Source: Podospora pseudocomata (taxonomy: Eukaryota > Ascomycota > Sordariomycetes > Sordariales > Podosporaceae). From it: a stretch of DNA of 64,000 bases. Of the stretch, positions 43,615 through 54,658 are shown in pieces. Location: contig NC_085891.1 in the NCBI RefSeq assembly GCF_035222375.1, positions 248,001 to 312,000 of the forward strand. Direction: 5' to 3'. The translations under genes and the position numbers were made by a program. Under the pieces are notes generated by a model. That model ran no database searches. It worked only from the letters and a program-made list of their open reading frames with translations, and was not told where the DNA came from. Position 1 is the stretch's first letter; each line of letters opens with the position of its first letter.

Positions 43615-46600
43615 ATGGCGAACCCTCAGCAGCAAATCGAGGGGCATGTCTCGGGCCAAGCCAACGAGCCCCTTTCTCTCCCTGCCCACTGCCTTTCTGC
43701 CTCCCAGGTTGCTCAGGAACTCCAGACAGACACGACAACGGGCTTGACCTCCCAGGAAGCAACTGAGCGCCTGGCCAGATATGGCGCCAACGACCTCGGC
43801 AAGGAAAAGGGTGTCAAGCCCCTCGAGATTCTCTTTGCCCAGGTCTTCAACGCCATGACCTTGGTACGTACGGTATCTTGCCAAAAGAGTCTAGCAGTAG
43901 AACGCTAATCATCTCCTTCTAGATCCTCCTGCTAGCCCTTGCTGCCAGTTTTGGTATCCAGGCCTGGATCGAAGGTGGTGTGTTGGCTGGCCTGATCGCC
44001 ATCAACGTTGTTATTGGCTTCTTCCAAGATCTTCAAGCTGCCAGAACTATTGCTTCTCTCAAGTCTCTCAACTCTGCCACCGCCCGCGTGGTCAGAGATG
44101 GCGCCACAACCACCATTGAAGCCAGCAAGCTGGTTCCCGGCGATATCATCGAGCTCAAGGTTGGCGACAGTGTCCCCGCCGATGCCCGCATCATCGAAGC
44201 CGTCAACCTTGAGGCAGATGAGGCGCTCCTCACTGGCGAAAGTGTCCCTGCCCGAAAGTACCCCGACGAAGTCTACCAAGATGCCGATACCGGCCCTGGA
44301 GACCGTCTCAACATCGTTTTCTCGTCCAGCGTCTTGACCAAGGGTCGCGGAAAGGCCATTGTTTTCGCAACTGGCATGTTCACCGAGATCGGAGCCATCG
44401 CCGCCGCGCTCGATGATGATGGAACCAAGAAGCGGAAGCTGGAACGGGACGAAAACGGCAAGGCCTCGATCGGTGCCTACTTCTCTTTCGCTCTGGGAAA
44501 GACATGGGACTGGATCGGCGCATTCCTTGGAGTCACAGTCGGTACCCCGCTCCAGCGGAAGCTGTCGCAGCTGTTTCACTACGTCTTCATGTTTGCCATC
44601 GTGTGCGCCATCATCATTCTCGCGGCCAATAAGTTCAAGGCAAGAAACGATGTCATCATCTATGCCGTGGCCACAGCCATCGGTACCCTTCCGGTGACCC
44701 TGATTCTTGTGCTCACGATCACCATGGCCGCTGGAACCAAGGTTATGGTGCAGCGCAACGTGGTTGTCCGCAACATGCGCTCTCTCGAAGCTCTCGGCGG
44801 CGTTACCAACATTTGCTCCGACAAGACTGGTACCCTCACCCAGGGCAAGATGGTAACCCGTATGGCCTGGATTCCCGGTTTTGGCACCTATTCGATTGAC
44901 ACCAACGACGCCTACAACCCTGAGGCTGGAGCCATCGCCTTCACCGACGCGGAGCCCCGGAACATGAGACGCTCTGCCGACAATGGAAGAGCCGTCAGCC
45001 CCAAGGACGAGTCTCACCCTTCTCTCGCTCACTACCTCGACATTGCCTCCCTTGCCAACCTGGCCAAGGTCATCAGAACAGACAACGAAGATGGTTCCAA
45101 CCAGTGGAAGGCCAACGGTGACCCAACCGAGATCGCCATGCAGGTCTTTGCGACTCGCTTTGGCCGCTCCGGCTTGGGCATCGAGGCCGGTTCGGGCTGG
45201 AAGCAGCTGGCTGAGTTCCCCTTTGACTCATCTATCAAGAAGATGTCTATCCTGGCCGAGAGTGAGTCCACTGGCTTGGTGCACATCTTCACCAAGGGTG
45301 CCGTCGAGCGCGTTTTGTCTAGCTGTGTCTCCGTGTCTGTTGGCAACGATGACAGCACTGTTGCTCCCATGACCGAGGAGTTCAAGACCACCACCCTGGC
45401 CAACATGGAAGCTCTTGCCCGTAGAGGTCTTCGCGTTCTCGCCCTTGCCAACAAGGGCGGTGTCAGACCTGTTTCGGAGGAGGAGTCCCGCCGTGGCCTG
45501 CTCAAGCGCGAGGAGTTTGAGCATGACTTGGTTTTCAGAGGCTTGGTTGGCATCTACGACCCGCCGAGACCAGAGTCACGGCCCAGTGTGTTCAAGTGCC
45601 ACGAGGCCGGCATCGGAGTTCACATGTTGACGGGTGATCACCCCGAGACCGCACGGGCTATTGCGATTGAGGTTGGCATCTTGCCTGCTAGGATGGAGCT
45701 CGTCAGAGCTGATATCGCCCAGGGACTGGTTATGGCCGCGCATGATTTTGACAAGCTATCGGATGACGAGCTAGACAAGCTGCCAGAGCTGCCTCTCGTG
45801 GTGGCCAGATGTGCACCCTCTACCAAGGTCAGGATGATCGACGCTCTTCACAGGCGTGGCAAGTTCGTTGCCATGACTGGCGATGGTGTTAACGACAGCC
45901 CCAGTCTGAAGAGAGCCGACGTTGGCATTGCTATGGGATTGGGTGGCAGTGATGTTGCCAAGTCGGCTTCTGACATTGTGCTGAGCGATGACAATTTCGC
46001 CAGTATTCTCAACGCTGTGGAGGAGGGCCGCCGTATCTTTGACAACGTCCAGAAGTTCATGCTTCACGTCTTGTCGGCCAACGTAGCTTTCGTCACCACA
46101 TTAATGGTTGGTTTGGCTTACAAGGATTCCGCCGGCATCTCCATCTTCCAGATCACCCCAGTGGAGATCTTGTTCATGTTGCTGGTAGCTGGAGCCTTCA
46201 CAGAGACTGGCCTCGGCTTCGAGTCTGCCTCCAAGCACATTCTCAAGAGACCCCCCCAGAGTGTAAGTTTTCTGCACCCCTTCGTCGCTACGGTATCAAC
46301 ATGTGCAAGGAAATTTGACTAACATTTACGTGACAGCTCAAATACGGTGTCTTTACCCCCGAGTTCATCTCTGACTTGTTTGCCTACGGCCTCATCATGG
46401 CCATTTGCCTGCTCACTGCCTTCATCGCTGTCATTTTTGGCATGTACGACGGCAACTTTGGTCACGACTGCAACCTGCGCTACTCGGAATCTTGCGAAGG
46501 TGTCTTCCGCGCTCGCTCGACTTGCTACACGGCCATGATGTGGATTTTCGTCTTCTTCGCCTGGGAGCTCGTCGACAGCCGTCTTTCTTTCTTCCACGGC

Positions 46601-46957
46601 GCCTTCAACAATACAAAGAAGTGGGCCGACAAGTTGTGGAGAAACCCGTTCCTGTTTTGGTCAGTGATGGCTGGCTTCTTTTGCACGTTCCCGACGCTGT
46701 ACATTCCCGTGCTCAACGACCACGTGTTCTTGCACAAGGGCATCGACAAGGAGTGGGGTGTTGTCTTTGGCGTGACCATCTTCTTCTTCTTGGCGGCCGA
46801 AACGTACAAGTGGGGCAAGAGAAGGTACCTGAGAAAGAAGGGTGAGATGGTGAGGAAGGGCGAGGGGAGTTCGGAGGAAGACCTGGAGAAGAAGACGTTT
46901 GAGAGATTTTACTCGTCGGATAGCGATTATGCCAGCGCCGGGACAGAGAAGGCGTAA
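43615..46957 (+). CDS. ENA-type (type IID) P-type cation ATPase
   Basis: Three exons, 43615-43863, 43923-46262 and 46337-46957, giving 1069 residues. An N-terminal cation-ATPase domain (LTSQEATERLARYGAND) is followed by the actuator LTGES at about 186-190. The phosphorylated Asp is 383 in CSDKTGTLTQG, and the hinge is MTGDGVNDSPSLKRAD. About ten membrane segments fit the family. Membrane segment 4 reads IGTLPVTLILVLTITMAAG, and the region after it resembles fungal Ena pumps rather than SERCA. These pumps export Na+ or K+ across the plasma membrane at alkaline pH or high salt. The C-terminus is basic, then Ser/Asp-rich, and may be regulatory. Ion choice is by family inference. Confidence 0.92.
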
Positions 46958-47353
46958 GCATTTAGGTGTTGATCGTGGGTCTACCTACCACGTCGCCATT
47001 AATACTAGATACCTAATATTTTGTTACCATTCCCAAAGCGTCCACTTTGCGTGTTTTGAATGCTGCGCCGTGGCCCAACAACGTGGTGTTGGTACCTTTG
47101 GTGGATACCCCTTGCACTGACAGGCCAACCAGTGGATGCGAGCGGGACCTGGGAATATCCGAGGCACCAACGATACACTGCAAGACAGCGGCGCATGTTA
47201 AAGCTGACCATGCAGGGACGACCAACCCGTCAAAGAGATTGTGAGTTGGCCCACAAGATGCTTCGCTTTATACACCACGACAACGCGCTGATCCTCGATC
47301 ATGCTCGCTCGTGTTGATTCTGCCAAACTTGTCTTCCTGACCGAAGCACCAAA
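46958..47353. other. intergenic between ATPase and P450
   Basis: About 400 bp with no gene. A TTTATA-like element lies near 47267, about 85 bp before the P450 start. Confidence 0.5.
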
Positions 47354-49091
47354 ATGGACCTGCTATCAACAGCCTTCTGGGCGGTTGCCAGTCCGATAGT
47401 TCTTTTCCTGGCATACACTTACCTTTCACTCCTTTGGAACTACATCGTCGCCCTTCAAATTGGCGTCCCGGTCCGAGCTATCCCCATCGAGCAGACCAAC
47501 CCTTTCTGGATGATTATGGATAAGAAAGTCCTGGCCTTTCTGAAGCGATACCTGCCATTTTTGCGAGGCTCCAGCTTTGCGCGATTCAACTGGCGAGGGT
47601 TTGAGATCGTCGAGAGATACAAGCCGCATCATGAACTGGGAGATGTGTACATGGTCTCGACTCCTGGGAAGAACTGGTTGTACCTCGGTGACCCTGACTT
47701 GGTAACGGAGATGTTCAAGAGACGGAACGATTTTCCGAGATGTTCGAAGCTGACGGGTAAGTTTGAAGTCTTGGATGTCGAGTCGGGTTGATGCTAACCG
47801 AGGCTTTGCAGAGTCTCTGAACGTTTTTGGGACAAATCTGGGCACTGTTGACGCTGCGGAGTGGAAGCGGCAACGAAAGATTATTGCGACGTGCTTCACT
47901 GAGCAAACCAATGCTTTCGTGTGGAGTGATGCCGTTACTCGCGCCCGCGATATGCACCGTTACTGGACTTCAAAGCCGAGTTTGACGACAGCTGCCGACG
48001 ACCTTCGCACACTGTCTTTGGGCATCATGTCCGAAGTTGGATTCGGGCAGTCATCCCAGTTTCAAGGTCATGAAGAACGGCTGGGAGCAAGCGGCACATC
48101 GACGACCAGCTACAAGGACACACTGCAGGAGATTTTGGAGAACTGTGTCCTAATCATGGCGCTGGGGCCAGAGGTTCTTGCCAAGCTTGAAAGATGGCTT
48201 CCGAAGAAGCTGAAAAAGCTCCAGCATGCTTGCGTGGTGTTTCAGAGCCACATGACCAAAATGTACGAGGAGACAAAGGCCAAGGTTTCCAATCGGACCT
48301 CCTCTCCGACTTCGGCCGATTCGCGAAACTTCTTGACCTCATTGGTGCAAGCCTCACACGGGATGACATCGGAGGGTCTGACAGAAAAGCAAGTGTACGG
48401 CAATATGTTCATGTTGGCGTTTGCTGGCCACGACACGGTAGCACACACCTTTACCTTTGCCATGCTCTTCCTGGCAGGGTCTCCTGACGTTCAAGACTGG
48501 ATTTCGGAAGAGGTGCGGGCGGTTCTGGAAGACCGCGATACGAAGGATCTGGACTACGAAAAGGACTTCCCGCGTCTTCACCGATGTCTGGCTGTGATGT
48601 GCGAGACTATCCGTCTGTACAGCCCAGTTGCTTTGGCCAAGTGGACAGACTCGGCCGCACAAACGCTACAGGTTGGACAGAAGGCGATTGTTATCCCCGC
48701 AAACACCATGGTCATTCCCAGCTACTCTTGTCTTCACACTGACCCCAGATGGTGGGGAGAGGACTCCTTGACATGGCGGCCCTCGAGATGGATCAGGAAG
48801 AGCGGGCCGAAGGGAGAGGAGGAGCTGATAACACCTCGCAAAGGGACGTTTCTTGGCTGGTCCGAAGGCGTACGGGACTGCCCAGGCCGAAAATTCTCCA
48901 AGGTTGAGTTTGTGGCCACGATCGCGACACTGTTCAAAGATTGGAAGGTTGATCCAGTTCCTCTAGATGGAGAAAATCTGACACAAGCAAGGAAACGAGT
49001 ACTGGAGTTTATCGTGGAGGATGCTGCTCCCGTGCTGCTGTTGCAGATGAATCATCCCGAAAGAGTACCGCTGGTTTGGAAGAAGAGATGA
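47354..49091 (+). CDS. cytochrome P450 monooxygenase (first copy)
   Basis: Two exons, 47354-47756 and 47812-49091, giving 560 residues. An N-terminal membrane anchor at about residues 5-27 places it on the ER. The oxygen-binding I-helix motif is AFAGHDTVAHTF, the K-helix ExxR is in CETIRLYSP, and the haem-binding loop is GWSEGVRDCPGRKF with Cys491. All core motifs are intact. It needs electrons from a cytochrome P450 reductase, not seen here. The PFWMIMDKK region resembles fungal P450s of secondary metabolism or xenobiotic oxidation, but the substrate cannot be told. It sits between the ion pump and a small DUF6924-like gene, followed by a regulator-transporter pair. Confidence 0.93.
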
Positions 49092-49616
49092 GCGGTTTGA
49101 TGGGAGCATAAGTTTATAGAAAGAGAGGGCTTTTGTCATTGTATCGAGAGTCTGTCGCAAACCGCCGTTATTTCTGTCCAAACGTTTTTTCCGCATGAAG
49201 GACTGATGATATACGTCAAGCTTTTGCTATATTGTGATTTAGCATCCTTTATAGCAAGGAACACGTACGTGCATGGCATGTGCATTACGTACCATGATCC
49301 GGGCTGTGGTGACACTCATTCATCCCCGCACGCATCTCCCACCGCAACTTGCGTGCTCAATTTACGTTAGCTCGCTAACTTCGTTCAAGTCGAGAGGTTA
49401 GCAATTAGCAGGCACTGGTCAAAATGCCGCTACTCAACGATATTATTCCGGTTTTTTGCACTGCTGAAATCCGCGGGGATGTCCTGGACGAATTTTTCCA
49501 TGCTGCGTATAGTTCTCCAGAGTTTGTCAATGAAGGAATTCATGGTGACATCGGTGGGCTCCTGTATTCCACTACCTACTGTGAAATAAACCAGGCAATC
49601 TAATTCCTTTTGGGTC
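49092..49616. other. intergenic with one short unassigned frame
   Basis: About 520 bp. A 59-codon frame starting at the ATG at 49424 and stopping at 49601 (MPLLNDIIPVFCTAEIRGDV) ends 13 bp before the next gene. I cannot tell whether it is an upstream exon, an upstream ORF or chance. Confidence 0.35.
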
Positions 49617-50012
49617 ATGCCCATAGCGGTACTCATCCATGATACCAATACCGAAGGCATAACCCACCCAACAAACCCACCTGTTTCCAAACCGACCTCT
49701 TGCCCCTTCAAGAACAAGACGGCTGAGGAGATCTGGGATTTCGCACAAGAAAACCTGCGTTACCCCATCTTCAACCGTGCCATCGCCATATTGGACGAGC
49801 AAACAGTCGTTGACAAGGAAACATGCTTGCTCGTAACTACCTGGGAAAACCCCCCGTCAGAACAAGAGAACGGGTCTGCGTTGTTGACCGTCAGGTCAGA
49901 CTTTCGATCAGCACTAGCGATCCTCAACATCAAAAACTTGGGCATTGGAGGGGACGAGCACTTCAAGAATGGCAAAGATGCGAAGGGTGTGATCCGCCTT
50001 TATCAGAGATAA
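49617..50012 (+). CDS. small protein, DUF6924-like
   Basis: Intronless frame of 131 residues with its own ATG. The middle and end (AIAILDEQTVVDKETCLLVTT, then SALLTVRSDFRSALAILNIKNLGI, ending KGVIRLYQR) resemble the DUF6924 family as I remember it. In that family an aliphatic strand with a conserved Asp is followed by a strand and an alternating Ile/Leu helix, then a closing VxRL strand. No function is known for the family. It could lack its true N-terminus if a small upstream exon exists near 49424-49600. Coding status is probable, not certain. Confidence 0.5.
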   Translation: MPIAVLIHDTNTEGITHPTNPPVSKPTSCPFKNKTAEEIWDFAQENLRYPIFNRAIAILDEQTVVDKETCLLVTTWENPPSEQENGSALLTVRSDFRSALAILNIKNLGIGGDEHFKNGKDAKGVIRLYQR

Positions 50013-50166
50013 GATGGAGGCCAGTAATGCTAGATCCATGATCAAAGGTGTGGAACCTACGTCGCCCTGCCAGTGTTGATAGCTTTTGGATACACGTTTC
50101 ATTTGTTTGTTTACATCGTGTCCCCTGAGCCCTTGGACCCTTATCCCTGAATTTAAACCCACGAAT

Positions 50167-52502
50167 TCAAAAATGAAACTCCGGCCAATATATCCCCCCT
50201 CCCTGCTGAAACAAAAGATCAGAACTCGACGGGTCCTCCAGGAATTGCATGCCCATAGCCGGCTGCATGAGAAATTCTTCCAAGGACGGTTCGGCAAGAG
50301 CAACTTCAGCAGTCACCTCCAGCCCGCCCATGTCAGGCATCTGATCCCTATCCTCGGCGTGCGGTACGCCAAAGTGACCCGGGGCCCCATGTCCCATGTA
50401 AGCATTTACATCGTTATTTGGACCAGCCATATCAGCTCGAGAGTTCTTCTCTTCTGTCTTTTTGATCGTTTCCATCATCAGCTTAACATGGCGGTAGTAC
50501 TCTCTTGCGGGAAAGTTGCCGCTGTCTTTGAGTTGAGACATTAGCTGGGCTGCATCCTCGAAGCACTCCCTGTCACTGGCGCTGTCCTCGTGATCGAGAA
50601 GACTGGACACGGCGAGGACGGTGAGTGCTGAGAATAGGCTCTGTGTCAGGTCGTGGTACAAGGCCGGAAAAGCACCGTTGACCCAGCTTTCAGACAGGAT
50701 GCGGTAGGAATGACGGGCACATCGAATACAGGTGTCGATGAGTGTCTTGGCGGAGGCGGGAATCGGCTTTGGTGGTGAGCTGCCGGCGTGGAGACGCAGA
50801 CCGTAGAGGAGGATTGGACGGGTGGCTACGATGATGGTCTGTAAAACACGGGGTCGGTCTAAGTAAGGTACCTCCACAGTACTGGAGAGAGAAGCACTTA
50901 CCGCATTGAGTTTCAGGTGCAAGGAAAGCATGTCATAATTTGGGTAGGAAGATGTCGTGGTGCTAGTGGTGACCATGTGTAAAGCCGGTGGCAGTTCCTC
51001 CACCCAAGCCTTTAGCTCTTTCAGCCGTTGCTGCACCTTTGTAAAGAGATCGGCTGGTTGATCCTTTCCGCCGTAGATGGACTGTACGACCTTCATAGAG
51101 ATGGTAGCCAACTTGGCGTATGCGATGTAGTACCCGGCGTCGCTAAAGTCTCCGTTGGTCGGGGCGTCCTTTTCCACCAGCTTGTTGGACGGCATGTCCA
51201 CCCTGATATCTTCGTCCTGGATCGAAGGGAGACAGCCAAGGGTAGCCGCCCATGACCGATCCAGGATGTAAGCCGTCCACCATACTCTGACTCGGTGTTC
51301 ACGAAGAACAGGATCTGGAAGTTGCGTCGGGGGTATGTTGAGATGAAGACCCAAGAGAACAGCCATCCGGACGGCGCTGCCTGCAAAGGTATAGGAGGCA
51401 TAAATGCGGTTGAGTGTGAATGAGTAGACTGACTGATCATAGCACCAGTCTGTTAGCGCTGTAGGCCGTTCTCAAAGTGTATGAGCCTACCAATATCAGA
51501 CGTATCTCGATAAAGTCCATGGTCGGGTGTTCTCCAAGATAGCTCAGGACTTTTGACGCTTGTGCAAAATGCCCCAAGCCAGGGAACACCTGACCCGGAG
51601 GAACGAATCTAGAGGAACACAGCTCGCCAAGAGCAAAGAGTGCCCTCAGCTTGCCAGCCATGATCGGATCCCTCCAGTTTGGATCGGTAAGGCTGTTTTC
51701 CAACGCTCGCAACACCTCACCTGGACGCACAATATACAGACATCTGCTCGCGTGCATCAATGCGACGTTCATGATCAGACGGGCGCGGGAGGGTTTCGGC
51801 CAAGGCCAGGGTGTCTCGGCCAACGACATGATGGTGTCATCACCAGCGTACTCGTTATGTGGAACATGGGAGAATTGAAGGTCACTCGGATCTGAAAGAG
51901 CCTGTCTGAACCTCGTTGCAAATGCTGTGTCGGCCGCCTCGTTGATTGGTTTCGGTGTCTGGGGAAGATCGATGTCCAGGAACCACGGCTGCGCATCAGT
52001 CGAGCCATGAAGGACAGTTGTTGAATCCGGGACAGCGAAGGGCCCAGTTGAGCCGCGATCCCGGCTGGGGCCTTGCTCTTCCTGAGCTGCCGATGGTGTA
52101 CTGACGCTGGATTCACCGCCACTAGGTGGGACTTCTGCTCTATGTGCAAGTTGAGCGCGCAGCCGCTTGTTCTCACCTTCGAGTTGCTTGATATATCTAG
52201 ACCGAGATGTAAGCCCGGTTGCTGGTTGAAAAGTTGCATCAAGGGTTGGGATTGCCAGCAAACCTTTCATCGACCCGGACTCGTCTATTTCGATTAGGAT
52301 AGATGCACTCTAACTCTGACTTCTTGCAGTTTGTGCAGGGCTGTTCACCGGAGCATTTGACCTTCCGAGAATGGCAGCGATGGCATCTGGAGATGTGATA
52401 TCAGTGGAAAGGTCGAAAAAGGGGCACAATAAGGGGCGGGGGGGCTGACGCTGTTGACTTGATCTTCGGAGCTAAGGTCCCGTCATTCTCTCGGTCACCC
52501 AT
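50167..52502 (-). CDS. Zn2Cys6 transcription factor with fungal_trans domain
   Basis: Five exons on the minus strand: 52502-52450, 52386-52264, 52196-51491, 51432-50902 and 50838-50167, giving 694 residues. Lengths add to an exact open frame. The zinc cluster is C19, C22, C29, C35, C38, C45 (ACHRCHSRKVKCSGEQ), followed by a short linker and coiled coil YIKQLEGENKRLRAQ for dimerisation. The middle homology region includes SYTFAGSAVRMAVLLGLHLN and HRVRVWWTAYILDRSWA. The last intron (50839-50901) is a multiple of three, so retention would keep the frame. It is divergently arranged with the MFS gene, and the shared promoter holds CGG inverted sites that such a dimer could bind, suggesting local control. 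Confidence 0.9.
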
Positions 52503-52817
52503 TTTCTCTCTGTACCTGTATCCAACACGGCATTTGGTCGATCGTTGTCATGTGCTGGCCCGATGCTATCTTCATCTCGGCGCGGGCCTGAGTGCAGCAT
52601 CCGATGCTCGGAGCCGACAGTGACAGGGCACGTCCCGCCGTGGATCCAGTTCTCGACTTGTTGGCAAGTTGAGTCAGACAGTATCCGTAAACTTGGGCCT
52701 TGAAAGTAGGGCTTATCGGTAGCCTCCCAGCGTGTTATCGCCTGTGGTCTAGGCCTGGGCCCTGGCTCGTTTGGCTGCAGTGAGAACGACGGTGTGTTTT
52801 GACCGTCTCCACCACAT

Positions 52818-52837
52818 CGGCAAAAGAACTTTTGCCG
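52818..52837. promoter_or_regulatory. CGG-N14-CCG palindrome, site 1
   Basis: CGGCAAAAG-AA-CTTTTGCCG, a perfect 9-bp inverted repeat with a 2-bp centre. Inverted CGG triplets at fixed spacing are the classic target of dimeric Zn2Cys6 regulators. Confidence 0.7.
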
Positions 52838-52850
52838 ACCACGCTGTTTT

Positions 52851-52870
52851 CGGCAAGGGTGCTGTGGCCG
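52851..52870. promoter_or_regulatory. CGG-N14-CCG, site 2
   Basis: Begins CGGCAAG and ends TGGCCG, with the same 14-bp spacing between triplets as site 1 but an imperfect interior. Confidence 0.6.
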
Positions 52871-52896
52871 AGCACTTCACGAACTTCAATATCACT

Positions 52897-52917
52897 CGGC
52901 ACACTGCAAGTATGCCG
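52897..52917. promoter_or_regulatory. CGG-N15-CCG, site 3
   Basis: Arms TCGGCA and TGCCGA as in site 1, with the triplets 15 bp apart. It is the site nearest the transporter start. Confidence 0.55.
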
Positions 52918-53179
52918 AATTATGGATAACGGTGAGAAAATGTTGCATGAACACTACGGCAAAAGGCCTGTAAAAAATTCGTAAGAAAGAAGCACTCATC
53001 ATATGTCCCAAGGTCGACGAGATGAGCTCGGTAATGACGTGTTCAGACATTGACGTTCCAAAGGAACTGTATTTAAAGTCTTGAACCACCGTTGATCGTG
53101 ATGACTCTCTTGCCACAGTTTTGTATCATCATCTAGTCTTTTCTCTACATACGGGGCACCAGGCTCGTCAACCTTCACC

Positions 53180-54658
53180 ATGCCCTCGTCTCTTTCTGAT
53201 AGCAGTGAGCTTGGCATCACCAAGCACGCCGAACACGGTGGGTGCGCCGTCAAGGTCAACACTGCTCCATACGTTAACCCTACCAAAGAATCACAATCCT
53301 CCCTTCTCAAAAGATTTGTCAGAAGCAATCGGTGGACGCCACCATGGTGTCGCCAACAACAAGGGCGGGAATTTAGATACAATTCTGGTATTGTCTTGCT
53401 ATCCGCCTTCGCCAGCGCCGTGGCGGCCGCCAACTTGTACTACACCTATCCTGTCCTCAACAAAGCCGCCGACGATTTTGGTGTCAGCTATGAAAAGGCC
53501 GCTCTCATTCCCCAGCTGTTACAGGGCGGGTACGGCCTCGGCATCCTATTCCTCTGCCCCCTCGGGGACGTGTTTCGACTCCGGCCCCTCATCATCACTC
53601 TGACCCTTGCAACCACTTGCACTTGGCTCGGGTTGTGTTTAAGCTCCAACTTTGAGCTCTTCACCACCCTGAGCTTCCTGACTGGCTTTGTGACGGTGAG
53701 CCCTCAAATTCTACTCCCACTCATTGGCACACTCGCGCCACCGGCACAACGAGCCACGGCTGTCTCCCTCGTCTTGGCCGGCATGATGATGGGCCTGGCA
53801 GTCCCTCGTGTCATCGCTGGCATCGTCACGCAATATACGCCCTGGCGTAACATCTACTGGGTTGCTCTCGGCCTCCAGTGCATCCTTGTTGCCCTGATGT
53901 GGCTTTTCTTCCCCGACTATCCACGACCAGACCCCAACAACACCCAGACCTTCTCCCGCAAATACATGAATATTCTGGGGAGCATCATCCGCATGATGGT
54001 CACACAACCGATTCTGGCCTACGGCTGTCTTGTGACCTTCCTGGTCAACGCTGTTCAGGCATCCTTCTGGACAACTCTGACAGCCCACCTCGCCGGCCCA
54101 CCCTTCCACTTTGGACCCCTCAACATTGGCCTCTTTTCCATGATCGGCATCGGCACCACCATCCTGATCCCTGTGTACGCTCATTTCGTGATTGAACGGT
54201 TTGCGCCTTGGTTTTCGACCATCAACGGACTGTTGCTGACCATCGTGACGGTTGCCTTGGACTGCTACACCGAGAATGTGCTGAAGATCGGGGGACCTAT
54301 ACTGCAGGCATTGGGCGTCGACTTTGGGGTACAGTTGGGAAGTGTGGCCTATCGAGCGGCTGTGTACAAGGAGCTGCCGGCCAATCGGGCCAACGTTATT
54401 TTTACCGCCTGCGCATTCATCGGACAGCTGGTTGGTACCAGCATCGGGAACACTGTATATGCCAGGAGCGGTTGGTCAAATGTTGGAATTTTCCACATTG
54501 GGTTTGCTTTGGTGACGATGGGGGTTATATTTTTGAGGGGGCCAAAGGAAAAGGGGTGGTTTGGATGGACAGGGGGAGCTGGGCTGCGGTTGGAAAATGG
54601 TGGTTCGAAACAAAAGGAGGAGGGTTCTGAGTCGGATGACAATTTGGCAAAAGTCTGA
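53180..54658 (+). CDS. MFS transporter
   Basis: Intronless, 492 residues. A polar N-terminal region of about 70 residues precedes twelve hydrophobic segments. The loop after segment 2 (GYGLGILFLCPLGDVFRLRPLI) is the MFS signature with Gly and Asp. The sequence after it resembles the YnfM/AraJ-like efflux group of drug:H+ or sugar efflux carriers. The middle loop (DYPRPDPNNTQTFSRKYMN) and C-terminal acidic tail fit. Probably exports a small molecule across the plasma membrane. The divergent regulator and the CGG sites point to co-regulation, as in many fungal efflux or catabolic pairs. Substrate unknown. Confidence 0.9.
   Translation: MPSSLSDSSELGITKHAEHGGCAVKVNTAPYVNPTKESQSSLLKRFVRSNRWTPPWCRQQQGREFRYNSGIVLLSAFASAVAAANLYYTYPVLNKAADDFGVSYEKAALIPQLLQGGYGLGILFLCPLGDVFRLRPLIITLTLATTCTWLGLCLSSNFELFTTLSFLTGFVTVSPQILLPLIGTLAPPAQRATAVSLVLAGMMMGLAVPRVIAGIVTQYTPWRNIYWVALGLQCILVALMWLFFPDYPRPDPNNTQTFSRKYMNILGSIIRMMVTQPILAYGCLVTFLVNAVQASFWTTLTAHLAGPPFHFGPLNIGLFSMIGIGTTILIPVYAHFVIERFAPWFSTINGLLLTIVTVALDCYTENVLKIGGPILQALGVDFGVQLGSVAYRAAVYKELPANRANVIFTACAFIGQLVGTSIGNTVYARSGWSNVGIFHIGFALVTMGVIFLRGPKEKGWFGWTGGAGLRLENGGSKQKEEGSESDDNLAKV

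Larger units (their letters stand above)
52503..53179. promoter_or_regulatory. shared divergent promoter (regulator / MFS transporter)
   Basis: About 680 bp between start codons. Three inverted CGG...CCG sites lie in its middle (listed separately), and a further half-site CGGCAAAAGG follows near 52956. Confidence 0.7.

Noticed and set aside
43932-45032. 366-codon minus-strand frame in the ATPase gene
   Set aside because: Shadow of the P-type ATPase exon 2, with no recognisable product.
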